A stretch of 64,000 nucleotides of DNA from positions 1 through 64,000 of the forward strand of contig JACNKN010000066.1 of assembly GCA_014382015.1 (NCBI GenBank). Direction: 5' to 3'. This stretch comes from Fidelibacterota bacterium (GTDB lineage Bacteria > Fidelibacterota > Marinisomatia > Marinisomatales > TCS55). The notes beneath the pieces are model-generated. The model was not told where the DNA came from. It did no database searches and saw only the letters and a program-made list of their open reading frames with translations. Within the stretch, counting starts at the first letter, position 1. Each line of letters opens with the position of its first letter. Position numbers and translations under genes: made by a program. Shown here piece after piece: positions 18,517 through 27,369 of this stretch.

Positions 18517-19563
18517 TTATTTAATATTCTCCGGCCTCAGGGGGCGAAGCTGTTTACCTGCCTCCCACATTTCCTGATTATTAATTTCCGAAAGTTCTTT
18601 GTCTAATTGGTCCCGGTAATCTGGTTTGGAATTGGTTTCGATTGAGATTCTGGCCTCCTCACCACTCAGGACACTTTGGTAGCATTCCTCAATGACAGGC
18701 TTGAGCGTATTCTTGAACTTAGGCGCCCAGTCTAATGCGCCGCGCTGAGCGGTGGTAGAACAGTTGGCATACATCCAATCCATGCCATTTTCCGCCACAA
18801 GTGGATATAGACTTTGAAGTGCTTCTTCAATAGTTTCATTATAAGCTTCCGACGGTGAATGCCCATGCTCCCGGAGAACTTCATATTGCGCCAGGAAGGC
18901 CCCTTGAAGAAGACCCATGAGTACACACCGTTCGCCGGTAAGATCACTATGGACTTCTTTTTCGAATGTCGTCTCAAATAAATGTCCGGACCCAATAGCA
19001 AAGGCAGTGGAGACGCATCTATCCTTTGCATTTCCTGTGTAATCCTGATGGATTGCATAAGAAGCGTTAATACCCCGTCCATCCAAAAAATGGTTTCGAA
19101 CGGTTAATCCACTTCCTTTTGGTGCCACTAGAATTACATCCACATTTTCCGGTGGAATAATATGTGTATCTTTATGAAATACCACACCAAAACCATGAGA
19201 GAAATAAAGTGCATCCCCATCATCCAGGTTATCTTTCACCATTGGCCACAATTGAATTTGCGCAGCATCCGAAATCAGAAATTGGATGATGGTTCCCCGC
19301 TTCGCTGCTTCCTCAATTTCAAACAGACTTTCTCCTTCTTTCCATCCATCTTCCAATGCATGATCCCAGCTTTTGCCCCGTCGCAAGCCTAAGATAACAT
19401 TGAATCCCTGGTCACGCATATTTAGTCCCTGCCCTCGACCTTGTGGACCATATCCAAGGATTGCTGTCACTTCTTTATCTAAAATTTCTTTACATTTTTC
19501 AAGGGGAAAGTCAGAGCGCTCAATTATGGTTTCGCGATGGCCGTTTATATTAATTTCTTTCAT
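18517..19563 (-). CDS. ilvC: ketol-acid reductoisomerase
   Basis: IlvC converts acetolactate and acetohydroxybutyrate to the dihydroxy acids of Val/Leu/Ile synthesis using NAD(P)H. From the ATG at 19563 the protein has 348 aa, the Bacteroidetes/fungal-like class I form. It shows the Rossmann loop GYGPQGRGQG, the phosphate-binding basic loop LRRGKSW (NADPH preference) and VAPKGSG. This start has AAGGAA upstream and opens with the folded domain. A longer in-frame reading adds only low-complexity residues. Confidence 0.95.
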   Translation of the reverse strand: MKEININGHRETIIERSDFPLEKCKEILDKEVTAILGYGPQGRGQGLNMRDQGFNVILGLRRGKSWDHALEDGWKEGESLFEIEEAAKRGTIIQFLISDAAQIQLWPMVKDNLDDGDALYFSHGFGVVFHKDTHIIPPENVDVILVAPKGSGLTVRNHFLDGRGINASYAIHQDYTGNAKDRCVSTAFAIGSGHLFETTFEKEVHSDLTGERCVLMGLLQGAFLAQYEVLREHGHSPSEAYNETIEEALQSLYPLVAENGMDWMYANCSTTAQRGALDWAPKFKNTLKPVIEECYQSVLSGEEARISIETNSKPDYRDQLDKELSEINNQEMWEAGKQLRPLRPENIK

Positions 19564-19579
19564 GGTGTGTTGATTCCTT

Positions 19580-20143
19580 TTAATTATGATATGTATGGAT
19601 GTTTTCCGGTACCCAATTGACGTCGTCTGCCTGGGCATTTATTTTGTCGGATGATATTTTATGGGTTTTCCCTTTACGCATGGCAATTTTACCCGTCCGC
19701 ATAATTTCTGTTATGTTGAATGGAGTCAATTCATCTACCAATGCATCAATTTCTTTTTCCCGTTCCGTGGCTTCTATAATAACTGTTTCTTTTCCCATAT
19801 CTACGATGCGTGCCCCATGGCTTTTGACCACTTCATTCACTTCATTCAATTGATCTGGACCGATCTGAATTTTGATCAAAATGAATTCCCGGGTCACACA
19901 TCCCAGATTCGAAACATCCTTAACGGCAATCACATTCACAAGATTTAATAGATTAAAATATATATGGCCACGCTTACGCTGATCCTCTTCATTGGTCATG
20001 ATTGTCATTCGACTTACGCCCGGTTTCTCACTTTTTCCCACAACCAGACTATCTATATTATAATTCCTGCGGCGGAATAAACTGGCAATCCTGTTTAATA
20101 CACCGGGTTTATCTTCTACCAATGTGATTAAAATTTGCTTCAT
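19580..20143 (-). CDS. ilvH: acetolactate synthase regulatory subunit
   Basis: A 187-aa small subunit with an N-terminal ACT domain (about 1-75; LVEDKPGVLNRIASLFRRR) and a C-terminal ACT-like domain (about 90-165). The first domain usually binds valine to give feedback inhibition and activates the catalytic subunit. It overlaps the ilvB stop by 4 bp and is followed by ilvC. Confidence 0.95.
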   Translation of the reverse strand: MKQILITLVEDKPGVLNRIASLFRRRNYNIDSLVVGKSEKPGVSRMTIMTNEEDQRKRGHIYFNLLNLVNVIAVKDVSNLGCVTREFILIKIQIGPDQLNEVNEVVKSHGARIVDMGKETVIIEATEREKEIDALVDELTPFNITEIMRTGKIAMRKGKTHKISSDKINAQADDVNWVPENIHTYHN

Positions 20144-21882
20144 TTTTTCAATTCCTCTTTTTGAATATTCGCATTTCCATTTTTTGAATTGATGGGCCGT
20201 TCAATCATTTCATGCAAATCTGCACCCGCCGGAACCATTGGATATACCATGTCATGCTGTTCCACCACAAATTCGATGAGTGAAGGTCCGGTCTGTTTTT
20301 GAACTTTTCGCATGGTTGGAATAACATCATCCAACGATTTAACCTGAAATGCCTCAATACCATATGCTGCGGCTAATTTTACATAATCCGGACTTAAAAT
20401 AGGTGTTTCCACATACCGGGCTTCATAAAACATTTCCTGCCATTGGCGCACCATTCCTAAATATCCATTATTGATTATGGCAATATTGATATTCCGGTTT
20501 TCCTGGACAGCGGTTCCCAATTCAGTCATGGTCATTTGAAAACTCCCATCTCCAACTATAATCCATATTTCCCGATCTTTTTCATAAAAACTGGCTCCGA
20601 TTCCCGCGGGCAAACTAAATCCCATCGTCCCTAAACCACCGGAAGTCAGTAAAGTCCTGGGTTCTTCATGTTCGTAATATTGCGCTTCCAGCATTTGATG
20701 CTGCCCCACATCGGTTATGACCAACGCATCACCTTTGGTCCCCTCCCATATTTTTCGAACCACATGGGCACCCATGAGCATTTCAGTTTCCTGGTGAATA
20801 ATATCTCTATCCTTAGATTTATTTTGCCAACCATCAATTTTTTTTATCCAGGAATCGTTTTTCTTCTTGGATAATACAGGTATCATTTGATGAATGACTG
20901 ACTTCAAATCTCCATGAATCGGTAAATCAACATGAACATTTTTATTGATTTCGGATGGATCAATTTCAATATGAATTTTTTTAGAATTTGGTGAATAGGT
21001 CTGAAGTTTCCCTGTAACTCGGTCATCAAACCGCATTCCACAGGCAATGAGTAAATCCGATTCCTGGATTGCCCGATTTACCCACGTTTCGCCATGCATT
21101 CCCATCATACCCAACACGAGAGGATGGCTGGCAGGGACACCACCAATACCAAGCAAGGTTGTCCCAATGGGAATTTGAGCCAGATTGGCTAAATCCAATA
21201 TTTCCTGTGTGGCCCCCGAAAGTAAAACACCGTGCCCTGAGAGAATAATCGGCCGTTCAGAATCTGCTATCATTTCGGAAAATTTTTTTATTTGCGATTC
21301 ATCTGCGCCCTGAGGCTCGATTAAACCCGGCAATTCAATATCCCCAGTTGGATAAATAAAATCAATCGATTGGTTTTGAATGTCTTTGGGAATATCAACC
21401 AAAACAGGACCTGGGCGGCCACTTCGGGCCACATGGAATGCTTCTTTAATCGTCTCAGCCAAATCATTGATATCCAATACAAGATAATTATGTTTGGTTA
21501 CGGGGATGGACGCACCCGTAATATCAATTTCTTGAAAAGCGTCTGAGCCAATGACCGGCGAGGGAACTTGACCTGTAATACATACAATAGGGACGGAATC
21601 CATCATAGCAGTAGCCATGCCTGTAATCATGTTAGTTGCGCCTGGGCCGGATGTGGCCATGGCTACGCCGACTTTTCCACTGGCTCTGGCATACCCATCT
21701 GCCATATGGGTGGCTCCCTGCTCATGGCGAACCAGCACATGATGTATTTTTTTTCGATATTTATCCAGTGCATCATAAGCGGGGAGAATGGTTCCACCTG
21801 GATATCCAAAAACAACATCTACCCCTTCTATGGCTACACATTCCCAAATAATTTCTGCACCGGTTAAATTTCTTTTACTCAT
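20140..21882 (-). CDS. ilvB: acetolactate synthase catalytic subunit
   Basis: A 580-aa ThDP-dependent enzyme that makes acetolactate (Val/Leu) and acetohydroxybutyrate (Ile). Visible are the N-terminal GYPGGTILPAYDAL with the catalytic glutamate in VRHEQGATHMADGYA, the FAD/linker domain in the middle, and the ThDP/Mg motif GDGSFQMTMTEL ending in INNGYLGMVRQWQ. A normal anabolic form. It lies 7 bp after ilvD and overlaps ilvH. Confidence 0.97.
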   Translation of the reverse strand: MSKRNLTGAEIIWECVAIEGVDVVFGYPGGTILPAYDALDKYRKKIHHVLVRHEQGATHMADGYARASGKVGVAMATSGPGATNMITGMATAMMDSVPIVCITGQVPSPVIGSDAFQEIDITGASIPVTKHNYLVLDINDLAETIKEAFHVARSGRPGPVLVDIPKDIQNQSIDFIYPTGDIELPGLIEPQGADESQIKKFSEMIADSERPIILSGHGVLLSGATQEILDLANLAQIPIGTTLLGIGGVPASHPLVLGMMGMHGETWVNRAIQESDLLIACGMRFDDRVTGKLQTYSPNSKKIHIEIDPSEINKNVHVDLPIHGDLKSVIHQMIPVLSKKKNDSWIKKIDGWQNKSKDRDIIHQETEMLMGAHVVRKIWEGTKGDALVITDVGQHQMLEAQYYEHEEPRTLLTSGGLGTMGFSLPAGIGASFYEKDREIWIIVGDGSFQMTMTELGTAVQENRNINIAIINNGYLGMVRQWQEMFYEARYVETPILSPDYVKLAAAYGIEAFQVKSLDDVIPTMRKVQKQTGPSLIEFVVEQHDMVYPMVPAGADLHEMIERPINSKNGNANIQKEELKK

Positions 21883-21889
21883 TTTTTAC

Positions 21890-23572
21890 CTATTTTAATA
21901 TGGCGCCTGAATTGGCCGATGTAACCATGCGTGCATACCTTCCTAAATATCCATTTTTGATTTTGAGTTCAAATGCCGGTAGTGCATTTAATCGAGATTG
22001 AATTTCTTCAACTGTTAAATCAACATTAATACTTTTTTCAGGAATGTTGATCGAAATGATATCCCCTTCTCGTATGGCGGAAATAGGGCCTCGATTGGCT
22101 GCTTCCGGCGAAATATGGCCAATACATGCGCCACGGGTACCACCGGAAAACCTTCCATCTGTAATTAATGCAACTTTATCTCCCATTCCCATTCCCATAA
22201 TTGCACTGGTGGGTGATAACATTTCCGGCATTCCAGGTCCTCCTTTCGGACCTTCATACCGAATCACAACCACATCACCGAGTTGGACTTCTTTTGCCAT
22301 AATACCCGATAAGGCTTCTTCCTGTGATTCATATATTCGGGCGGGACCGGAATGAACCAGCATTTTATCATCCACAGCACCTGTTTTTACGACAGATCCA
22401 TCGGGGGCTAAATTTCCAAATAAAATGGCCAACCCTCCTTCATTTGAATACGGATCTAACACGGTCCGAATAATGTTTTTATCTAACGATTTAGCATCCT
22501 GAATATTTTGGCCTAAAGAATATCCCGTCACCGTGGGGCAATCCAAAACCAGAGTGTCACTCTTCTTCGATAATTCAGATAAAATAGCTGAAACGCCGCC
22601 CGCTCGATCTACATCTTCCATATGAACATCTTTGGTAGCGGGACTTACCTTGCAGATATACGGTGTTTTGTGAGCAATATCATTTAACTCTTTTAAATCA
22701 AAATCCAAACCAGCTTCTATGGCAATGGCCAATGTATGGAGCACAGTATTGGTACTGCCACCCATGGCCATATCCAATGCAAACGCATTTCGAATGGACT
22801 CGTGTGTAACTAAATCCCTAGGTTTTAAATCTTTTTCAATTAAATCTACAATCCGTTTTCCTGCCTGTCGCACCAAATCCAATCGACCATCATCTACGGC
22901 CAATATAGACCCATTCCCCGGGAGCGCAATGCCCAATGCTTCCATGAGACAATTCATAGAATTAGCCGTAAACATACCGGAACAAGAGCCGCAGGTGGGA
23001 CATCCTTCTTTTTCTAATGCAGTAAGCTTTTCTTCAGAAATGGTACCTGCTTTTACTTGGCCCACCCCTTCAAAAACGGAAATTAAATCAACTTTTTCAC
23101 CATCAATATTTCCTGCTTTCATAGGACCACCGGATACAAAAATCGTGGGGATATTTAACCGTACGGCTGCCATGAGCATCCCGGGAACGATTTTGTCACA
23201 ATTGGTGATACACATAAGGCCATCTAAACGATGGGCTTCCACCACGGTTTCCACACTATCGGCTATCAATTCTCGGCTGGCGAGAGAATAGCGCATGCCG
23301 ATATGCCCCATGGCAATGCCGTCATCCACACCGATCGTATTGAATTCAAAAGGTACGCCACCTGCTTCACGGATGGCTTGTTTTGCAATCTTGCCGAATT
23401 TCTGTAAATGGACATGGCCCGGAATTAAATCAATATAAGAGTTGGCCACACCAATAAATGGTTTATCAAAATCTGATTCTGCCTGAATCACACCTGTAGC
23501 CCGGAGTAAACTCCTGTGGGGTGCATGTTCAAAACCTTTTTTTATTGTATCCGATCGCATCTTTTCTTTCAT
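21890..23572 (-). CDS. ilvD: dihydroxy-acid dehydratase
   Basis: A 560-aa Fe-S dehydratase giving 2-oxoisovalerate and 2-oxo-3-methylvalerate. Cluster cysteines are in TNCDKIVPG and [12 protein letters not shown], and the C-terminal catalytic serine segment GRFSGGTRG is present. It is the first structural gene of the nine-gene ilv-leu-cimA operon and is separated from the upstream promoter by a roughly 300-nt leader that encodes a branched-chain-rich peptide. Confidence 0.97.
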   Translation of the reverse strand: MKEKMRSDTIKKGFEHAPHRSLLRATGVIQAESDFDKPFIGVANSYIDLIPGHVHLQKFGKIAKQAIREAGGVPFEFNTIGVDDGIAMGHIGMRYSLASRELIADSVETVVEAHRLDGLMCITNCDKIVPGMLMAAVRLNIPTIFVSGGPMKAGNIDGEKVDLISVFEGVGQVKAGTISEEKLTALEKEGCPTCGSCSGMFTANSMNCLMEALGIALPGNGSILAVDDGRLDLVRQAGKRIVDLIEKDLKPRDLVTHESIRNAFALDMAMGGSTNTVLHTLAIAIEAGLDFDLKELNDIAHKTPYICKVSPATKDVHMEDVDRAGGVSAILSELSKKSDTLVLDCPTVTGYSLGQNIQDAKSLDKNIIRTVLDPYSNEGGLAILFGNLAPDGSVVKTGAVDDKMLVHSGPARIYESQEEALSGIMAKEVQLGDVVVIRYEGPKGGPGMPEMLSPTSAIMGMGMGDKVALITDGRFSGGTRGACIGHISPEAANRGPISAIREGDIISINIPEKSINVDLTVEEIQSRLNALPAFELKIKNGYLGRYARMVTSANSGAILK

Positions 23573-23643
23573 TTTTTCACGTTTTATGGACTCAGCAAGT
23601 TCAACGTGACCAGATTTTCATTCGGATAGGATTAATTTAGGGA

Positions 23644-23718
23644 GGGAAGTTTTCCCGCCGTCATCTTCACCTACCGTTTGTCTAAAATTCGGTCAGGCGA
23701 CTTGGACGGCGAGTCCAA
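23644..23718 (-). promoter_or_regulatory. alternative RNA stems after the ilv leader peptide (attenuator-like)
   Basis: Three pairings are visible in the RNA. Stem P1 is TTGGAC-TCGCC-GTCCAA (23702-23718), inside the last codons of the leader peptide. Stem P2 joins CGCCGTC (23705-23711), which overlaps P1, to GACGGCG (23656-23662), seven perfect pairs that exclude P1. Stem P3 is GGGAA-AAC-TTCCC (23644-23656), abutting P2. A ribosome stalled or finishing in the leader would choose between P1 and P2. No U-tract follows P3, so a classical intrinsic terminator is not shown, and control could act by another route. Confidence 0.55.
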
Positions 23719-23836
23719 TAATCACTAGAATAAGAAGGTCAATCAGGAGTGAATTGATTCGCAGCGATTCAATATCCAAATTAAGGACACCGATTTGGCT
23801 ACTTTTATACTGTTTGATTGATATTTGATTATCCAT
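23693..23836 (-). CDS. ilv operon leader peptide
   Basis: A 47-codon ORF in the long leader between the ilv promoter and ilvD. Of 47 residues 22 are Leu, Ile or Val, and its last 20 residues are mostly these, ending in LLILVIIGLAVQVA before TGA. Placement directly before the branched-chain amino acid operon, downstream of a promoter and followed by competing stems, is the standard arrangement of a ribosome-mediated attenuator. The ATG has only a weak AAAGA upstream. The alternative is a small single-helix membrane protein, since the hydrophobic end could span a membrane. Confidence 0.65.
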   Translation of the reverse strand: MDNQISIKQYKSSQIGVLNLDIESLRINSLLIDLLILVIIGLAVQVA

Positions 23837-23854
23837 TCTTTATGCCAGCAAATC

Positions 23855-23874
23855 GTTATCTGTACAGAGATAAC
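23855..23874 (-). promoter_or_regulatory. perfect 7-bp inverted repeat at the 5' end of the ilv leader RNA
   Basis: GTTATCT-CTGTAC-AGATAAC on the minus strand. It begins about 5 nt after the predicted transcription start, so it would form a hairpin at the very 5' end of the transcript (mRNA stability) or serve as a DNA operator. The sequence cannot distinguish these two. Confidence 0.5.
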
Positions 23875-23885
23875 ATGGGCGCAAG

Positions 23886-23913
23886 TTTATAGAAGGGAAC
23901 TAACGAAATACAA
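23886..23913 (-). promoter_or_regulatory. ilv operon promoter
   Basis: On the minus strand TTGTAT (23913..23908) and TATAAA (23891..23886) match sigma-70-type -35 and -10 boxes at 16-bp spacing, between the nth stop and the leader peptide. The start point would fall near 23879. No terminator was seen after nth, so some read-through from upstream is possible. Confidence 0.65.
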
Positions 23914-23942
23914 CCCCTTTTTTATATATTAATCAGTTTTTT

Positions 23943-24587
23943 CTAAATTACAGCAGATGGACAAAATTCATTAATCACACAAGCTCCACATTGGGGTCGC
24001 CGTGCGATACATACGGCACGGCCATGGTCGATAATTAAATGGGTAAGCTTAACCCAATTTTTATCTTCAAATAATGCCATGAGTTCAAATTCGATTTTTT
24101 TCGCATCTTTGGTATTGACGAATTTCAGCAGGTTCATAATCCGCACCATGTGGGTGTCAATCACCATGGACGGCACATTGTAAATCTCGCCCAAAACACA
24201 GTTGGCCGTCTTTCTCCCCACACCTGGGAGTTCCACTAATTCATCCATATTATTGGGTACTTCGCCCCCATAATCTTCTACAATTTTTAAACTGGCCCCT
24301 TGGATCGATTTCGCTTTTTGATTGTGATATCCACATGAATGAACATCTTTTGAAAGATCTGAAACATCACAATAAGCAAAATCTTTTGGGGATGTATATT
24401 TTTCGAACAAGCCCGGCGTCACCTGATTCACTCTATGATCGGTGGATTGAGCCGAAAGAATTGTGGCCACCAATAATTCATGTGGCGAATTATAATGTAG
24501 GGAGCATTTGGCGTTAGGGTATTCCGCCAATAGCAATTCATAAATGCTTTTCGCCCGCTCAACTTTTTTGGCTTTACTCTCCCTCAC
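23943..24587 (-). CDS. nth: endonuclease III
   Basis: A 214-aa base-excision repair glycosylase/AP lyase for oxidised pyrimidines. It has the helix-hairpin-helix LPGVGRKTAN with the catalytic lysine, the catalytic aspartate in VIDTHM, and the C-terminal 4Fe-4S cysteines (CIARRPQCGACVINEFC). The length is standard. It overlaps the REC-like gene by 4 bp and is the last gene of a five-gene operon. Confidence 0.97.
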   Translation of the reverse strand: MRESKAKKVERAKSIYELLLAEYPNAKCSLHYNSPHELLVATILSAQSTDHRVNQVTPGLFEKYTSPKDFAYCDVSDLSKDVHSCGYHNQKAKSIQGASLKIVEDYGGEVPNNMDELVELPGVGRKTANCVLGEIYNVPSMVIDTHMVRIMNLLKFVNTKDAKKIEFELMALFEDKNWVKLTHLIIDHGRAVCIARRPQCGACVINEFCPSAVI

Positions 24588-24922
24588 TTCGAGAGTTCTT
24601 TTACCAATGATTGAATATTTTTCACTACAGATGCCTTGGATAAAATCATATTGCAGCCCGCCGCTTTCAACTTATCTCGTGTTTCTTTATGAACCTTTTC
24701 CATATATCCCAAGAGGGTCATTTTGGTCTGGCTGTTTAATTCAGATACAAATTGCACTGTGCCAAATTTTTTATCATCTAAATCAATGAGACCGATTTGA
24801 CAACTATCCGGTAAATCATAGATGGATTCAGCAAAAGTGATATTCATTTCTATAGCTGTCAGGCGATCTGAGAGTTCAGTCCCTTTCTGAAAATCTTTTA
24901 TAAATAGTGCAATATCTTTCAT
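24584..24922 (-). CDS. degenerate receiver-like (CheY-fold) protein
   Basis: A 112-aa protein whose strand/helix pattern follows a response-regulator receiver. It has a first hydrophobic strand, a LIDLDD turn where the phosphoacceptor strand would be, TLLGYM in the fourth strand, and the ILSKAS lysine position of the fifth. The acidic pair normally found after the first strand is replaced by FIKDF, so metal binding and phosphorylation may be lost. No output domain is attached. It sits between DUF309 and nth, coupled by a 4-bp overlap to nth. The assignment rests on the fold pattern only. Confidence 0.5.
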   Translation of the reverse strand: MKDIALFIKDFQKGTELSDRLTAIEMNITFAESIYDLPDSCQIGLIDLDDKKFGTVQFVSELNSQTKMTLLGYMEKVHKETRDKLKAAGCNMILSKASVVKNIQSLVKELSK

Positions 24923-24923
24923 T

Positions 24924-25292
24924 TTATCCTTTCAAATTCGGAACCAAGTCCCAGTCAAATTCTGATGTATTTTTCATATCCTCATAAACCATTGCAACCG
25001 ATTCTATAGCGGAGGTCAATTCTACTAAATTAATACCTCTATGAATACCTGAAAATTCAGAAAATTTATTCTGACATTTTTTCAATAAACTTTTTGCACC
25101 AATCATATTGCCATTTCCTAAATGAACAAAACTAACAGAAAGTTGAATAAGCCCCTGAATAAACCTTCGATCGGGGAAATTATAATCAGACCATAAATCT
25201 TCCCACGCTTCATGTGCTTCAAAATAATCCCCTTTTTCATATTCGGTTAACCCCTTTTGGAAAAGGGTTTCCATTTCTATCGCTTCACTCAC
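24924..25292 (-). CDS. DUF309 family protein
   Basis: A 122-aa all-helical protein with the family's HExWE-type core (FEAHEAWEDLW, about residues 25-35) and RRFIQGLIQLSVSFVHL following. Members are small cytosolic proteins of unknown function with possible metal-binding His/Glu residues. The gene overlaps the MBL-hydrolase stop by 8 bp and is 1 bp from the REC-like gene. Confidence 0.8.
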   Translation of the reverse strand: MSEAIEMETLFQKGLTEYEKGDYFEAHEAWEDLWSDYNFPDRRFIQGLIQLSVSFVHLGNGNMIGAKSLLKKCQNKFSEFSGIHRGINLVELTSAIESVAMVYEDMKNTSEFDWDLVPNLKG

Positions 25293-26133
25293 TAATAGTG
25301 ATCGATTCTTTCAAGCGGTAATGCTTTCCGTCAAAATGAACAGTACAAGCCTGGTGAATAGGATCATGTTCAAAAAATAGAATCCAGCTCTCCGCCACCG
25401 CTTTTGGTAGAAATTCTTGTTTTTCCTGGACGGTAAGAACGGGATGAATATCATAAGCCATGACCCATGGTAATGGTATATGGGCCACCATGGGAATAAG
25501 GTCTGCCATATACACAATGGTGTTGCTGTTATCCTGAATCTTAGGCAGCATCATACCCGTTGTATGGCCATAGAACAATTCCATATTAATTCCTGGTAAA
25601 AATGATTCTTTCCCATCCACCAAATGAATCATTCCATTTTCCGCCAACACGGACCAATCCGCTTCCATAAAACTACCCTGATCCTTTTCCGATGGAGAAT
25701 TGGCTAAACCCCAATTTGCTTTCTGCATCCAATAAGTGGCATTGGGGAATACTGGTTCCAAGTTTCCATTCACTAATTTTGTATTTCCACCAATATGGTC
25801 AAAATGCATATGGGTACAGAAGACATCTGTAATGTCATTCGTTGTAAAATTATATTTTGCTAATGATGCATTCAGGTTCACCGTCTCCGTATCAATATTA
25901 TAGATGGTTTTGAATTTGTCCTGCCATTTGTCCCCATTCCCTGTATCAACAATAATTTTTCTACCATGCCCCACCAAAAGTAAAGATCGAGTGACCATGG
26001 TGATGCGGTTCTGATCATCTGCTGGTGCTTCTTTTTCCCACATGGTTTTAGGGATAATCCCAAACATGGCGCCACCATCCAGGGCGAAAACACTAGTTTC
26101 AATGCTGTAAAGGTCGTAGCCGCCAATGTTCAT
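25285..26133 (-). CDS. metallo-beta-lactamase fold hydrolase
   Basis: A 282-aa MBL-fold enzyme with the dinuclear zinc motif THMHFDHIGG near residue 105 and later His/Asp ligands (GHTTGM, and an Asp in YMADLIP). The layout matches the broad lactonase/quorum-quenching-like and thiol-hydrolase group. Substrate cannot be told. It lacks a signal peptide. The start overlaps the stop of the 294-aa gene by 4 bp. Confidence 0.85.
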   Translation of the reverse strand: MNIGGYDLYSIETSVFALDGGAMFGIIPKTMWEKEAPADDQNRITMVTRSLLLVGHGRKIIVDTGNGDKWQDKFKTIYNIDTETVNLNASLAKYNFTTNDITDVFCTHMHFDHIGGNTKLVNGNLEPVFPNATYWMQKANWGLANSPSEKDQGSFMEADWSVLAENGMIHLVDGKESFLPGINMELFYGHTTGMMLPKIQDNSNTIVYMADLIPMVAHIPLPWVMAYDIHPVLTVQEKQEFLPKAVAESWILFFEHDPIHQACTVHFDGKHYRLKESITISE

Positions 26134-27014
26134 TTAATGAGTTCCTTCAAGTGGGATGAAATAGTAGGTAAATCTTTTAGGGATGCATTTTTTGCAAAGT
26201 ACCGCAATGCTTCTAATTGGATAATTTTTGTTTCCCAAAGAGGATTCCCGATCAATCCTTCTGCCAATTCGATAAAAAAGTTACTGCCATTTTTTACATA
26301 ATCTTCAAGGCCATTCATGATATTTTTTTCCGAACCCATTTCAACTGATACAGTACTGAACCAATGGGAAATTTCCCGGCGGTAGCCTTCGATTCTAACA
26401 TAATCACCATTCCACAATCGTCTGGCCGCTGCCATTTTATTCAATTGTACTGAATCATTAGGTACATGATCCATTTCCCATCCCACATCATCCATCTTAC
26501 CATGGGGCTCTGGCAAGGGTGATTTCGAGATTTCTTTCAACATACAGCGAGTATAAGGCCATGTATTTTTTACATCCTGACTGAAAGCATTTGCCCGCTG
26601 AAGATGATAGATAAATAGTCCCAATCGATCAAAATCCTGAAGGGCAACTTCTAAAAGGCAATCAATCACCGCCAAGCCATTTTCACTCACCCATTGAAGA
26701 CGCGCCGCTTCCTGTTCCATTTCAATTGGATTCCCACTTTGGCAAGCATCTTCCAAATCCGAAATAAAAACTGTAAGGCCGAGACCCTCTTTGGCTACCG
26801 CATCCAAAACTACCTTGTCATACGTTCGCTGTGGATACTTTTCCGCCAAATTTTCCAAAGCATCCAACAATAATTGAGATGGATTTTGGCGGTCGTCCCC
26901 AATAATGTTTTTCAGCGCATTCAGCGTAATAATGGGATGGGCGTTTGAGGGACCGTCATAGACTGAGGTGACAGCCATATCAAAGTAGAATTTGATTTTA
27001 TCCGGTAAAGACAT
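26130..27014 (-). CDS. conserved protein of unknown function (294 aa)
   Basis: I do not recognise a family. The 294-aa protein is soluble, without signal peptide or membrane segment, and largely helical in appearance. The first 30 residues contain a DGPSNAHPIITLNALK stretch, and acidic and aromatic clusters (EMDHVPND, GDYVRIEGYRREI) occur in the second half. It is the first gene of the operon that continues with the MBL hydrolase, DUF309, REC-like protein and nth. Confidence 0.7.
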   Translation of the reverse strand: MSLPDKIKFYFDMAVTSVYDGPSNAHPIITLNALKNIIGDDRQNPSQLLLDALENLAEKYPQRTYDKVVLDAVAKEGLGLTVFISDLEDACQSGNPIEMEQEAARLQWVSENGLAVIDCLLEVALQDFDRLGLFIYHLQRANAFSQDVKNTWPYTRCMLKEISKSPLPEPHGKMDDVGWEMDHVPNDSVQLNKMAAARRLWNGDYVRIEGYRREISHWFSTVSVEMGSEKNIMNGLEDYVKNGSNFFIELAEGLIGNPLWETKIIQLEALRYFAKNASLKDLPTISSHLKELIK

Positions 27015-27369
27015 CTAAAGAAGCTAAAACGAACATCTCAGTAAGTGGAACTGACTTTTTGGGGTTTTCAGATGGTTTCAATCACAAATATATAAATATA
27101 ATTCAACTTCTATTTCCCCTTTTTCCGTTTGAGTATTCTCATAATATTTTCCCATTACTTTTTGGGGTTATTGAAGGATCAGAGTTAAAGATATGTTTTA
27201 TCTAAAAGAAAAACACGGGAGGAAATACCAAACGGAGTGAACGTTATTACAACTACTTCATTTTCATTTATAAAAGTTTCACATCAGATAAATTACATTC
27301 ATTATTCAAAATGGTATTTGAATCCAATATGCATTTATGTAAGGATTTATACTGACTGTACTCACAACC
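27015..27369. other. 355-bp intergenic stretch between core and accessory regions
   Basis: No gene or convincing RNA was found. It contains a 13-bp direct repeat ACTTTTTGGGGTT at 27054-27066 and 27157-27169 and should hold the promoter of the operon starting at 27014. No attachment-site duplication or recombinase is visible at this boundary. Confidence 0.5.

Noticed and set aside
23573-23692. T-box riboswitch before ilvD
   Set aside because: No T-box core sequence, specifier loop or terminator/antiterminator with U-tract could be found; the leader peptide explains the region better.
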